DNA of 64,000 nt from Diplonema papillatum (GCA_030068145.1 JAPJBO010000034.1:434001-498000), one strand, 5' to 3'; counted from the first letter of the stretch, positions 22,559 through 33,774 are shown. Program-made: numbers and translations. The notes: generated by a model not told the origin, from the letters alone.

Positions 22559-24764
22559 ATGCCGCCGAGGTCGCATTTGATCGAGCGCCCGCGTAGCGCA
22601 GCCCAGGTGCGCCGCGACGAGTACGACGTCGAAACGACGTCGTCGCGGCGGTACCAAGCAACGCCATCGGGGAGGCCGTTCGACGTCCCGCAGCCGGTGG
22701 TGCACCACGTGTCCCACGGCTGGCTCGACCTTGAGCGCACCGCATCCTCCCCTGGCCCGCAAGAGCATGTCGTCACCGCCAGGCCTTCGGAGATTGGCGG
22801 GTATATCCCCAGGGCAAAGCGCTTCCACGGCGATGAAGTCGCTCCTTCACAACCGGTGTGTGACCGTTTTCGTGTTATTTTCTCACCAGCTTCGGCTGAT
22901 ACCATTTGCGCACTTAAACATGGTTAACAAGACGACTGAAAGCATAGACACAAAGATAGCTCAAAGCATTTGCAGAATAACACGAAAAGCCTCTAGGAAA
23001 ACCCCCCGTTTTCACATCTCTTCCGTATGACAATCTTGCGGGTTGACCTACATTGTATCGCGTAGGCTAAAACGACGCAGGCAAGCGTATTTTGGGGGTT
23101 GATGAGAGTTCGTACCCTGAACGTGAAACAGGGTGGTACTCATTTGCATGCAAATGACTCCCCACTAACGCAACAAGAAGACGAAACAGGGTGAAAATCT
23201 TCCCAACCACGCAGTGCTCCGACGTGCCGGGACCTGACGTGTATGACGTCACATCGTCGTATCGGGATAAGCGCCTGCATATGCGGTTTCGAAGCAGCAA
23301 GCGACAACCGCTTCTCGAACACGGATGTGGCCCGGGTCCAGGGTATGCTTTGGTTGTAGGCTCGTTTGCGTGTACTTCAGGCTCGGGACAGATAACCGAG
23401 GACTCTCTCCTCAGGGTGAACTGGAAACAAATATCTGCTCCAAGCCGATACCAAACGCAGAAGAAACCGAGCAGCCGCAGTACACGAATGGGCTTGCCGA
23501 AAGTGACCATTTGCGGTTGGAATCAAATTCACGACGTTTTGTGAACTAAGGGGTAACCAAGCTTCGTGATTTTTGAAGCCTAACGTGTGGAACAAAATCA
23601 CTACGGACGGTGTGTTGGGTCCCCCCGCGCGATGTTCAGCCCGAACAATCTTGCGGGGGGTATGGGTACGCGAGTTGCGTTGAACACACTTTCCGCAGGT
23701 CGTACAACGCGAAGGACCTGTCGACGTATCGCTGCCCGAGTGCGGGGTTCACCCGCGGGGGGCGAGACAGCGGCTACGTGGAGGTGACGCCCGGTCCCAG
23801 CGACTACCAGAGCCCGGCCAAGCGGAAGATGCGCGGCCCGCGGTGGGTGCGGCCGGCCGCCGGCGCCGCTGCGCCGCCCGCGCCGGCGGACGGCGGCGCC
23901 AGCTACACCATCGGCGCCCTCGACGCGACTGGGCTGGCACCCGCCTCCGCCACCTCCTTCTCGCGCGCCCGCCGACTCCCCGACTCATCCTCCCACCAGA
24001 GCCCCCTGCCCGGCCCCGGCGCCTACTTCTCGGCGTCCGCCCTGGCAGCGACCTCCAGACGCCCCCGGGGGGTCCCGTTCGGCAGCTCGAAGCGCAGCGC
24101 GGCGGGCCCGGCGGGCGCCGGTTCGGATACCTACACTAAGCACGGGTCTCCCCGCCAAGCGGCGCGCGTGTACACTTTTTCGAAGGCGTCCCGCTCTTGT
24201 GGGGGAGGGCGGCCCGAAGCATGTGGCAGCCCGGGGCCGGCGGAGTACGACGTGCTGCAGGCAGACCAGGTGGTGAGGCGCCGCGTGAAGGGCGGCGCGT
24301 GCTTCAAGACGAGCCGGGGGCTAGGCCGCTGCTCTGCGTCGGCCAGTCCGGGGCCCACTGCGTACGATCCGAAGGAGCCGTCGCACGGCAGTGCGAAGGG
24401 TGTCTCGATCTGCCTCGCGGGGAGGACCGACATCAGCGCGGGAGCCGACAACCCCGGTCCGGGTTCGTACGAAGTGGCGGCGCACGAGCTCTCGGCGGCG
24501 GGCAGAGGCGCCCCGCGCTGGTCTGCCAGCAGGGCGCAGCGGGCGCTGTACGCGGCCATGCAGGGGGCAGAGTCGCCCGGCCCGCAGGGCGAAGCGGCCG
24601 CCGCTGGCGGCGTCCCCGCGGCGGCCGGCGGCGGCATCACGTTCCCGAAGGGCGGCCGCGACACGCACCACGGCAGCGCGACGCCGGGGCCGGGGGCCTA
24701 TACCCCGGGCCGAGAGTTCATGCAGCGGTCGTGTCCCACCGCTCTGCTCTACTTGACTGGGTGA
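22559..24764 (+). CDS. Sperm-tail PG-rich repeat (STPGR / SHIPPO-type) protein, 3 exons
   Basis: Predicted exons are 22559-22855, 23215-23342 and 23699-24764, phase-consistent, 496 aa. STPGR proteins bind and decorate axonemal microtubules or outer dense fibres, so this is probably a flagellar protein. PGP-x-Y motifs recur: SSPGPQEHVV, DVPGPDVYDV, GPGPGSYNAK (formed exactly across the exon 2/3 junction), TPGPSDYQSP, LPGPGAYFSA, SPGPAEYDVL, SPGPTAYDPK, NPGPGSYEVA and TPGPGAYTPG. The junction-spanning repeat supports the intron call. Exon 3 is strongly GC-rich with Ala/Gly-rich linkers. ATG 22559 follows a 15-base G run. The 3' end is duplicated downstream in shortened form. Confidence 0.88.
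23031..23125 (+). repeat. Family B relic in STPGR intron 1
   Basis: CAATCTTGCGGGTTGACC, then CGCGTAGGCTAAAACGACGC and TTTTGGGGGTTGATGAG match family B copies at 26905 and 61982. A short palindromic insert shared with two R copies follows at 23136-23172. Confidence 0.75.
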
Positions 24765-25330
24765 AACAGCGTCAGTCCACCTGCAAACAGTCTATCAGCA
24801 AGCGTGAAACCTTGGCGCAATATTTAGTCGGAATCCCTGTGTGCCATGCCCGCAACAGTCGTTCCAGCGTGCCCGGGGCCGGCGGAGTACGACGTACTGC
24901 AGGCAGACCAGGTGATGAGACAGGACGGCGCGTGCTTCAAGACGAGCCGGGGGCTAGGCCGGCGCGGGAGCCGACAACCCCGGTCTGGGTTCGTACGAAG
25001 CACGACGGCAGCGCGACGCCGGGGCCGGGGTCCTATACCCCGGGTCGAGAGTTCATGCAGCGGTCGTGTCCCACCGCTCTGCTCTACTTGACTGGGTGAA
25101 ACTGAGTCAATCCACCCCTCCTGGGAGTAGTCTACTAGCAAGCGTGAAGCCGTGGCGCAATATTTCGTCGGAATCCCTCAGTACAGTCGTTCCAGCGTGC
25201 CCGGGGCCGGCAGAGAACGACGTGCTGGAGGCGGACCAGGCGCCGCGTGAAGGCCTATACCCCGGGCCGAGAGTTGGTCGCTCTACCTGACTGGGCGAAA
25301 CCTTTACGCAATCCTTCATCGGAATTGCTC
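24765..25330 (+). pseudogene. Shrinking tandem copies of the STPGR gene 3' end
   Basis: Two further copies of exon 3 material follow the gene head-to-tail. The first (24765-25099) keeps CCGGCGGAGTACGACGT, TGCTTCAAGACGAGCC, a PGPGSYTPG-coding piece and the same C-terminus ending CTACTTGACTGGGTGA, but large internal parts are missing. The second (25100-25295) is shorter still. A last tail piece (TGGGCGAAACC) reaches about 25330. Between copies lies the spacer GGCGCAATATTT...CGGAATCCCT. They are non-coding remnants with shifted frames. Confidence 0.88.
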
Positions 25331-26727
25331 ACGAAAGGGTGGAATGCCCGGTTTAGTCGTCCCAGCATAACGACGCTTCTTTGATGAAGGTCAGGTTACT
25401 TCCGTTGACGGACGACCCTTAAATGGGTGGGCGTACCGTTGATTCTGTATCGGTGGTTTGCTGCTGCAGACGAACGACTCCAACACACCACAATGATCTG
25501 CGCAGTGGTCCCTCTAACTGCCTACAGGTCCTTCTCCATACGCGGTTGCTACTGGATACCCCTCGGAGTAGTACCTGCAGCAGTACCCGTCTCTGATTCT
25601 GTCTCTATCTTTATTTTTCTAAAGCCGCCTCCTCGAGCGACTGATCGAACCCCAGCGAGCGAGCCCACTGCGAGTCAAGCCAGACAATCAATTATTTCCA
25701 CCATGCCGCTGTACTGTGGTCCGCAGTGATCTCTAAATCGAAGACCGGCGCTCTTTTGAAGGAATCCAGCAGCAAAGCAAGCAAGACACGTTAATGCGTT
25801 TTTCCAGTCAGTGTCCTCTCCCTCGCGTCGATCGAACCGTATCCGAGTGAAACTGCGGGAAACCGGGTTTCCCCACGCAACAAATGCATGCACTCGAGGA
25901 ACTGAGGCAGACTCCGCATGTGTAGGACACATTGCCGCAGGGTGCGTGGCCCGGCAGCACGGGATGGGTCGCACGCCCGAACCGGGGACTCTGTCTGCAT
26001 GCACTTCCTTCTGGCAACGGCCCCAAGAGACGGCATTGCAGCACGTTTAGGTCATCGCGTGAAGTGCTCCATGTGCGTATTAAGGATGAGATGGCATTGG
26101 CCACCTCCGTCAAGTAGCGTCAGAAAACACATGAGGCACATCACCCTGCGTGCGGTCTCTTGCTGCCAGCCTCCGGAAATTTCACACCAACCCAGTGTCT
26201 GCCTACCTCAATTCTGGACCGCTGGAAGTTGCATCTCAGTTTTCCTTTAAAAAAATCTGTCTTTTTGTTCGAAACCCTCTAGTCTCAACCAAAAGATGTT
26301 CTTGCGGCTAGCAAGCTTGACCGAGTTAATCGCACAATACGCATTTATTTTGAAGTGAAATCGGTTAAAACCCGTTAGCCCAAGCTCCAGTAATAACGTG
26401 TTAGCCAAACGCTTGACCCACAAACCAGTGGAACGGCGTGATTCCTTCTACTTGGCTCCTTGCCCTGTTTCCAATGCAATACGACAATTCCTCGGCTCTC
26501 TTGGTCGGCTGCAACAATGTCCAATAGTCCCCTTCTGTCCAGCTTTTCGGACGGTTACCCCTGTCCGCAGTTTGAAGCCGAGGAGAAGCTATCCGACAGT
26601 CAAAACCACACACCGTTGGGTTCTTGTTGCAGTCCGGATGCTAGAGAGGGGATGGCACTACAAATAACGCTACAAAGCACGAACCGATCAATGCAACAGA
26701 TCCGGCACACCATCCTTTTTAGTCATA

Positions 26728-26900
26728 TGAGCCGGTCCGTCCCTATCTCTTGAGACTGCATCGAAGTGCCTGCCGCTGTTTATCACAGTGAATCACGATC
26801 CACCACGGTCTATCAGGTCCATCCCTAGAGCTGCATCGAGTTTCCCGGTGCTGTAGTCTTCGGTCTATCACGGTCTATCAAGAGGGGATGGACCGGCTCA
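26728..26900 (+). mobile_element. TGAGCCGG MITE, copy 2
   Basis: This 173-bp element has ends TGAGCCGGTCCGTCCC and GGGGATGGACCGGCTCA. It is flanked by TCATA on both sides (26723-26727 and 26901-26905). It is about 90% alike to copy 1 by eye and in the same orientation. Confidence 0.88.
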
Positions 26901-26904
26901 TCAT

Positions 26905-27062
26905 AGCAATCTTGCGGTTTTGCCCTTCAATGTATTGTGCAGGCTAAAAGGACGTAGACAGCGTGTTTTGGTGGTTGGTCGGACCTGCAAATGACAAAGG
27001 GTAAATAAGTGGGGGAACAATCAACCGGCACGCACAAACAAAGCGAAGTGCCTGTCTTTTTT
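26905..27062 (+). repeat. Family B repeat
   Basis: AGCAATCTTGCGGTTTTGCC, then TGTGCAGGCTAAAAGGACGT and GTGTTTTGGTGGTTGGTC, up to CACAAACAAAGCGAAGTGCC. This is the same family as 61982-62145 and the relics at 13318, 23031 and 7995. Confidence 0.8.
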
Positions 27063-27514
27063 TGTGATATTCTTCCACTCACTCATCACGAGCTGTGACG
27101 TTGTGGTGCGCGTTGGCTTCCCGATGACTGGTTCGTGATTACTTCCCGCCAATGAAATGGGAGGATGCTGGCGGCCTGCTCGTCGAAACCCCCTTCGGGG
27201 ACCCTGTTTTCCTCGTGTTGTCGGGAAGCTTCTACTGGAGATACTGGAGAAATACTCGGGGCACCGCGCAATTAGGGCTCCTGTTGTTGCGTTCAACTCG
27301 TGGCTGAAATCGTCCTGGTGGCTAGGGACGGAGCCAGCATTTTTGCTTCCCGTATCCGCCGAGTGGCACATCTGGCGGGAGAGGGTCAGTCGCAGAAACT
27401 GAGAGCTGGTGCCAGTCAGTCAAAACCACAGAATCAGAGCCAGAGCCTTCGGGAGTCAAACTGGCGGTCTCCTCGAGTATTTCTCTTCTCCACAACAGTT
27501 CTCCAACAGTTCCT

Positions 27515-27660
27515 GTTTGTTGAACGCTTACGCCGGCCACTAAACCCAGCTTTACCTGGTGCTTCGTGTGGGCTACAGCACATTTGAATCGAAAGTTTGA
27601 TCTATCGCAACTGGCAGTCTCCTCAAGCATTTCCTACAAAGCAGGTGCTTATACAAAAAA
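27515..27660 (-). repeat. R-family repeat, partial
   Basis: The segment from GTTGAACGCTTACGCCGGCC to TTCCTACAAAGCAGGTGC is present in reverse orientation. The outer CTCGAGTAT half is missing. Confidence 0.8.
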
Positions 27661-28011
27661 GAAACTGACAAAGCTGAAGAGATCTGTCGAAGAACAGCTC
27701 AGCACACAAAGGCCACGCGGCACGCTTGTTTTCCAATAAGCCTCGGCCTGACTGGTGTCGATCGCGTGTGAATTCCCGAGAGTCCCCTGCAACCCGGGGA
27801 GACTCCGCTTTTGCTCCAAGCTTTGCAGCTTGTAGATACGTCTCGCAGATGTGGTGGTCCTGAAAACGTGAGAATGAAAGCCGCATTAGTGCAGCGCCAA
27901 CAGAGTGTGCGCACTCAAAAAAAAAACCCCCCAAACAACTTCCGCCGGTAGAGGAAACCTGCCTAAAGAACCCAACTGCCTTCGGGTGGGCTAGTCTGAT
28001 ACTTGCTGTCG

Positions 28012-28333
28012 TTTGTTGAACGCTTACGCTGATTCTTACGCTTACGCAGATTCACCTGTGTTTCGTGTGGGCTACAGCACATTTACCTCCTTTGATCTTT
28101 TGCAGCTGGCAGCTCCTCAAGTATTTCCTACGAAGCAGGTGCTTATACAAAACCGTACACCGCGAGAGTAGGAGAAGGTAGAAAGGGAAACTAGAGTTTT
28201 CGTTGACCGCACTACCCTGAGCCCAAATCCTGGACGTGGTTTCAGGTGGCAAATTTGGCAAATGATCATGATCAGAAGGTCCTACTTGGGCGGTTCAGTT
28301 TCCTCACACATTGCATGTGGCTAAAAAAAAAAA
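28012..28333 (-). repeat. R-family plus family A, adjoining
   Basis: An R part (28012-28152) is followed directly by family A (28153-28333: CCGTACACCGCGAGAGTAGG to CACATTGCATGTGGCTAAA), both reversed. The same A-R adjacency occurs in the extra intron at 7216-7557. The upstream 27934-28012 piece (CAAACAACTTCCGCCGGTAG) recurs at 42476. Confidence 0.8.
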
Positions 28334-29551
28334 AAGAAGCTCAACTTACACGCGCCGCAGCCAGGCGGAGATCCGGTTAAATAGTCCGCAACTATGTGAC
28401 GGGCCTTTCTCTCTAGAACCACCACTGCCGCCTCCCTTGCTCTGGGGGTGCAGTTGTAGCTGAGTGTAGGTCGGTCCCGGCACCGAATAATCGACAAGCA
28501 CGCCCTCGCACGAGCTCGGCGCGACGGGCTATTCTTTCAGGACCACCAATCGAATATATTCCCCGCCCTCCCCGTCTTCGCGCGAATGCTGAACGACTCT
28601 TTAACCTGTGTTCGAACTCGTGTATTGTTATTCACCAGGTGTCCGTTCCCACTGCTTCCGCGCTCTGCATGATCGTTAAGCCGATAGACCATGATGTACC
28701 GGATATACAGCATATGAGGCAATCCTATGCAGCTTCACAGGATAAGGGAGACCATGATAAGCCATGGTGCAGCGCAGCGTAGTGCGCCTGCGGTAGACAG
28801 CGCAAGAGGATGGGAAATCTTTTGAACTTACGTCGTGATGAGGATCGATGATTGCGGGATCGGAAGAGGTGCCTAGGACATTTAGGAGCATCACAGACCT
28901 GCTAATGGCTCGCTCTTCGGCTCTTACGCTATAAGTCGCGCGCAGTCCCCTTACGAAGTGGCTGACCCGTGCCAGCACTCACCCCCACGCTGCCCTGTGC
29001 GCGTATTGAGTTCTGTAAAGTGCAAGTGCCATCAAGGCAGGCGAGCACTGTTCACGGGCTAGTGTTACTTATTGACGTCGTCCGTCGGGAGAGACACCGG
29101 TGATGAGGATGAGGTAGCTGGTCATTTTCAAGTCAAGTTCCATTCCCGCTCGCTTTCGCGGTGCGGTCTTTCCGGGCCGTTTTTGGCTGTTTCCGGGTCG
29201 GTGGCGGGGAAGATGTTAGACATTCCATTTCCTGGTCGTGCGTCGTGTTGTTCGCGGCCTGCCGCGATCGCTTCGATCTTCGTGTCTTCCCTGTCGGGGA
29301 TGTATGTCCTCAGATGCTGAACAGCGCCATAGCCCGGGGGACCCACGCCAGCGGGCGTGCTCCGTTGGCGCTTTGCATCTCAACTTTAAGAAGAAAAGCC
29401 TCCTCGTCCCAAGAACCTCACGAAAACACCAAGACCGATCTGCACACACCCGTACGGATCGTCTAAAAACACAAAAGCGCGAGCCAGGTTCACCGACCCC
29501 CCCCCCCGGGTGGGGTGGGCTTCTGAGGGAGAGCGAGGGGGTGCGGACAAC

Positions 29552-31741
29552 ATGGACAGCGTGCAACTAAGCATAGAAGACGTCGCCGAGGTGTCTGGAG
29601 TCAAAAACAGCGTGGCGTCCGTGTGCCGCCGCCTGGGGGTCTGCTGCGCGAAGGATGTGCTCGAAGTGGACATCGGAGCGGACATGCCGTGGCTCGAGGC
29701 GCAAGGGCTCAGTTACATGGACGTGCGCAGGTTGCAGAACGCGGCGCGGAGGCTTGGGGGCAGCGGCCGCCTGGCGGCCGGCGCGCCCGCCGCAGACCGG
29801 CGCCGGGAGGTCCATCACTCGGCAAGCGCCGAAGGGGGCGCCGTGTCGCCGCCGGGCTCATCTAGCGGGCTGCGCCAAGAAGAAGAAGAAGAACGGGCTG
29901 ACTACTTCGACCCGTCGCCAGCCGCGCCGCAACCCGGCCGCGCCTCGTCCGCCGCCGCCTCGGCGGACGAGGGGAAGACGTGCGGCTCGTTCTCCTGGCA
30001 GATCTTGGGCCGGCGGGGCGGCGCAGGCGGCGGGCCGCTGCCCCCGTCGACGGCCACGAGCCGGTCGCTCGCTTTTTTCGGGCCCGATTCTGGTCCCGAA
30101 GCGCTGGCGCGGCAGGGGGGCGGCGGCGGCGGGCCGACGAATTCGACCCGATCCTCCGCTTGCTTCGGACCCGAGTCCGGTAGCGTGCCGCCGGGCTGCG
30201 CGTCGGCGATCTCGACCCGATCCTCCGCTTGCTGCGAAGCAGGAGGGCGGCAACCCCTCGCCGACGGCGGTGCGACCCGATCCTCCGCTTGCTGCGAAGC
30301 ACGAGGGCAGCAACCCTTCGCCGGCGGCGGTGCGACCCGATCCCTCGCTTCCGGCTGCGTGCTACCCGGTGCTGCACCGTGTACGGAGGCTGCGCCGCCG
30401 CGCGCGAGCCGGCCGAGTTCGACGCCACCGCTGACGCCCGAGGCCGGGGCCCGACCCGCGAAGCCGTTGGCGGAGCAGCGCCGCTCCCCAGTGCCTCCCG
30501 CGGACGGCGTGCCGCCGCCGCCAACGGGCGGGAGCGTACCCGGGGCCCCCCCCCCGCTGACCGCCGCGAACGTCGGCAGGCATTTGGACGGCGCGCGGCC
30601 GAAGGCGCCGTGCTGCGGGGCCAGCGCCGCAAGCAGCTCCACCGCGACGGCCGCTGCGCGCCGCTCGACGCGCCTTGACGACCGGATCTCGGCCGCGCAG
30701 CGGCTGAAGGCTGCGGCCGCGCCGGCCGCCCGCAAGCGCGGGTGGGTCGCTGCGGCCGCCGGCGCCGAGCGCAGCCTGCTCGACCTCCGCCGCGAGTGGG
30801 TCCGGCGGTGCGCCGACGGCGGCGGTGCCGCCGCAGCCCGCCCGGCGTTCGACGTGCGCGGCGCGGTAGCCGCCAGCGGCGTGTTTCCCGCGGCACCCCG
30901 CGGGAATCAGGCATCAAACGCAGAGCGGCGCGGCGGGGCCGCAAACCCGGGAGAGGAGGGGGAAGCACAGAGTGTCAGCTCCTCGAGAAGCACGCAAGCG
31001 AAGCGCGCGCGGCTGGCAGAGGGGCCCGCGGAAGAGCAGCCCTGCCTCTTCTTCGACGAGGCCCACCCGCACCTCTCGCCGTTCTCACCCCATCCGGTGA
31101 CCATCGACTCAGCAACGTACCCTACGGCCATGCACTACGTCCGGGCGCTGGCGTTTGCCGGCACGCCGTATGCGGACATGCTCCGCCGGATCCCCGAGCC
31201 GGCCGCGATGCTCACCGCTGCTGCTAGGCTGGGCGCGAAGGCGGAGGTGGGCGGCGGCGGGTGCGTCTGGGCGCCGCTGCGGCGGGCGACGGCCGAAAAG
31301 TACCGGCAGCACCCGCGGCTGCGCGGGCCGCTCTGCGCGACGGGGCGCGCCGCGCTCGTGTACTCGTCACCGGACCCGGTGCTGGGAGGCGGCGCCGGCG
31401 GCGCCAACTGCGTCGGGCGGGCGCTGTGCGACGCGCGGGAGCTGTGCCTCTCGGGCGGCCTCCCGCGGTTCGACGGGTCGCCGCCGAGGGTCGAAACGCG
31501 GATGTGCACAGTTTGCGACTGCAGGCCGCAGAGCGGGGGGTCCACGTGGTGCGACCGGTGCCTGGCGCACGCGGAGGCGGGCGCCGTGCGGTCGTCGGCT
31601 GTCCCCAAACCCCTCCCCTCCGCCGCGGCAGCTTGTTCTGCGTGCTGCGAAGCGCCCGCCGTGCCAGGCTACATGTGGTGCGAGGCGTGCTACAGCCGGG
31701 AGCGGCGCCAAGTCTACCAGGGGCACATTTCGCACACGTGA
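29552..31741 (+). CDS. NADAR-domain protein with two C-terminal Cys4 modules
   Basis: A single open frame of 729 aa. Residues about 500-640 match the NADAR (YbiA/RibX, DUF1768) fold: SPFSPHPVTID, YPTAMHYVRA, then KYRQHPRLRGPLCATG and a terminal GRALCDAREL. Family members act as N-glycosidases on ADP-ribose- or ribityl-type substrates. Here the Glu of the usual PT-x-EHY motif is Met (residue 527), and the Trp-Gly-Asp-like turn before the last helix is LGGGAGG, so catalysis is doubtful. Residues 652-725 hold two C-x2-C-x10-C-x2-C modules (CTVC...CDRC and CSAC...CEAC), probably zinc-binding. Residues 1-75 form a helical region of unknown type; 76-495 are Ala/Pro/Gly-rich with short tandem repeats. 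GC is very high. The extreme 3' end overlaps a dispersed repeat (see 31690). The start at 29552 is the first ATG of the frame. Confidence 0.75.
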   Translation: MDSVQLSIEDVAEVSGVKNSVASVCRRLGVCCAKDVLEVDIGADMPWLEAQGLSYMDVRRLQNAARRLGGSGRLAAGAPAADRRREVHHSASAEGGAVSPPGSSSGLRQEEEEERADYFDPSPAAPQPGRASSAAASADEGKTCGSFSWQILGRRGGAGGGPLPPSTATSRSLAFFGPDSGPEALARQGGGGGGPTNSTRSSACFGPESGSVPPGCASAISTRSSACCEAGGRQPLADGGATRSSACCEARGQQPFAGGGATRSLASGCVLPGAAPCTEAAPPRASRPSSTPPLTPEAGARPAKPLAEQRRSPVPPADGVPPPPTGGSVPGAPPPLTAANVGRHLDGARPKAPCCGASAASSSTATAAARRSTRLDDRISAAQRLKAAAAPAARKRGWVAAAAGAERSLLDLRREWVRRCADGGGAAAARPAFDVRGAVAASGVFPAAPRGNQASNAERRGGAANPGEEGEAQSVSSSRSTQAKRARLAEGPAEEQPCLFFDEAHPHLSPFSPHPVTIDSATYPTAMHYVRALAFAGTPYADMLRRIPEPAAMLTAAARLGAKAEVGGGGCVWAPLRRATAEKYRQHPRLRGPLCATGRAALVYSSPDPVLGGGAGGANCVGRALCDARELCLSGGLPRFDGSPPRVETRMCTVCDCRPQSGGSTWCDRCLAHAEAGAVRSSAVPKPLPSAAAACSACCEAPAVPGYMWCEACYSRERRQVYQGHISHT
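30141..30360 (+). repeat. 60-bp coding tandem repeat in the NADAR gene linker
   Basis: Units beginning CGACCCGATCCTCCGCTTGC recur, with an exact 60-base period at 30212, 30272 and 30332; a related unit lies near 30147. They translate as TRSSACCEA-type repeats. The period is a multiple of three, so the frame is kept. Confidence 0.85.
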
Positions 31742-33045
31742 CGGCGCAAGCGTTCGGTCGCGCGGAAAGGTGTGTGTACCATCCTGCATTCCGTTCGCAG
31801 ACGTGCTCTGCCCTCTGCCTGAAATCGAAGGCAAGGCACTCGATTTAAGGCCTCCGGGGCCCACTGTGTCTCGCGGCGGCGATGAAGTCGAAGGCGAAGG
31901 GCGGTGCATGGCGTGCTACAGCCTGCGGTAGCCATGCACGGGTCTTAGGCGCGTGCCTCGTGCAGGGCGGGCTTTGTGATCCGCCGCGAAGTTCTCTCCT
32001 GGTGCGGTCCGGAGAGACCGGCGTCGAGTTTCGGCTCTCAGCCGTTTTCCTCGGGCGGCAACCTTAAGGGAGAGAGCGCAGACACAATCCATCTTAAAAA
32101 GGACCACACACTAATGCAACACATTTCCAGCTGGATTCGGCGGGGACCACATGCGGACGGACCTAGCACATGAAGTGCGGCACATCTTCCAGCGTACCTG
32201 GGAAAGTCTGCTAAACGGAGCATCGGTTCACGCGTTCAGCGTTTCTGCAGTGCCGTGTCAAGTGGCTACTCAAAACGCACACCTTGGGCGCTTGTTCTGT
32301 ACTCTCCACAGAATCCGGACACATACGACATCCTCCATCTCGCAACTCGTTGCGAGTTGCTGCTTGTACTCGTCTGCCGTTGCGAGACGCTTGACGAAAG
32401 CGAGGTGTACCCGGAAACAGCGGTGGAGGGAGAATCTGAGTCGAATATTTAGACAGAACAACTACTGCTGCTTCTCATGCATGATTGGTTACAAGTCTTC
32501 TTCGGAGAAGATGCTGAAAAGACTACCAACATTTTGGCGAGTATTCTGAGCGAGTCGACACGAACGCGTTGCGTTAGCTGGTCGCTCGTGCCGGCGCCCT
32601 ACGCGGTACACGTTGTAGGGTGAAGGCACGGCTGCTGCGGTACTTTACTTTCCCGTCGTTTGCGAGACGCAATGGGCCCCTCGAATCGAGATGTCGTACT
32701 TACTTTTTGCCTTTCGCCTTCAGGCAGAAGGCGGAGCACGTCTTCGCACGGAGTGCAGGATGTCTCACCTATTTTGCGCGACGAACGCGTCGTCCCGTGA
32801 GCCAAACGTGCCCTGTAAGACTTGGCGCCGCTCCCAGCACCCTCCATGTTTGCACCTTCCTCGGGTGCTACGGTCGGGAAGGGGCTCCAATGTGTAGTTG
32901 GGAAAACACGTTCCCCTTCCCCGCGTTCTGCGTGTGGGGTTACCACCGGGCAACTGCTGCAGCAGCCGCAGATACGTCCTTCGCCCTTGGCTCACTTTCG
33001 GGAGGTGTCGCTGCTCACCTACCAGTTGGTTATTGTCCTAATTTG
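31690..33045. repeat. Large inverted repeat with family F, overlapping the NADAR gene end
   Basis: 31690-31880 (from GAGCGGCGCCAAGTCTACC) is mirrored on the other strand at about 32660-32850. The homologous stretch includes the last codons of the NADAR ORF, AGACGTGCT and GGGGCCCA blocks. Between the arms lie a family F segment (31925-32115) matching 22226-22410 and unique sequence 32116-32640. The right part 32830-33045 matches 22020-22225 in reverse. No ORF with a known domain was found inside. Confidence 0.75.
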
Positions 33046-33540
33046 TTGCGTTAGTGTGTTGGCCTTTGAAGCGTGGATGATGCCTCTCGCGCTGCTCCCC
33101 TTGAGGTTCCTGGCTCATGCCAAAGCGCCGCCGCCCAGGTTAAGGAGTTGCGGCATCAGGCGTGAATTTGTTGCATTAGTGTGATTGTTAGGCCTTCGAC
33201 TACCCTGATATCCAGCTTGAACGCGATCAAAAAACTCCGTCGTCTCCTTTCCACCTTAGAACTGCGCGGCCCCCGCTTGCCTTTCGCGCCGGTGTAGAAT
33301 ACGTTTGGTTGTTGTACCCTACGCTTTGAAACGAAACCCCACCAGATGCTTCCTCCCTCTACCTTTGCCAGCAGCGATTCTCCCTGAAGTACCGCCAACG
33401 GTTGGTTCGAGCATACGGGTTAGGATCACTTCAAACCGTGCGCTTGACGGTGCAAGCCCGCTGGAACTTCTGCTCTATCAGCTTTTCCAGCAACGCTTTC
33501 TGGAACATCGACAACGGTTGACTCCGAAGCGTCCAACTCG

Positions 33541-33620
33541 AAGGTCGCAGCTCCGCGGCCTTCATTGCGAGGATGAGAACTCGAAGGTCGCAGCTCCGCG
33601 GCCTTCATTGCGAGGATGAG
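33541..33620 (+). repeat. Short tandem duplication in element C
   Basis: CTCGAAGGTCGCAGCTCCGC...CATTGCGAGGATGAG occurs twice head-to-tail (about 33537-33577 and 33578-33618), a recent duplication of about 41 bases. Confidence 0.85.
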
Positions 33621-33774
33621 GATACAACTGCCTGGGGGGATTAGTCGGCAATGGGGCTACACTGGTGCAGGTCTGCAAGAACCTTTGTGTTATCACCTGT
33701 ATTGCCGGCGGCGTGTCAACTGCTGGTTCTTGACGCGCTCTGCGCATCCAGTGCTGGTGCCCGCGTCGCAGGCC

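Larger units (their letters stand above)
25331..29551. other. Gene-poor, repeat-bearing stretch before the NADAR gene
   Basis: It contains a MITE (26728-26900), family B (26905-27062), R copies (27515-27660 and 28012-28152) and family A (28153-28333). From 28334 to 29551 I see no repeat or exon; a C run at about 29500-29508 precedes the NADAR start. Confidence 0.55.

Noticed and set aside
29862-30968. Minus-strand Arg/Ala-rich frames opposite the NADAR gene
   Set aside because: GC-rich shadow frames without domains; the plus frame has recognisable NADAR and Cys4 modules.
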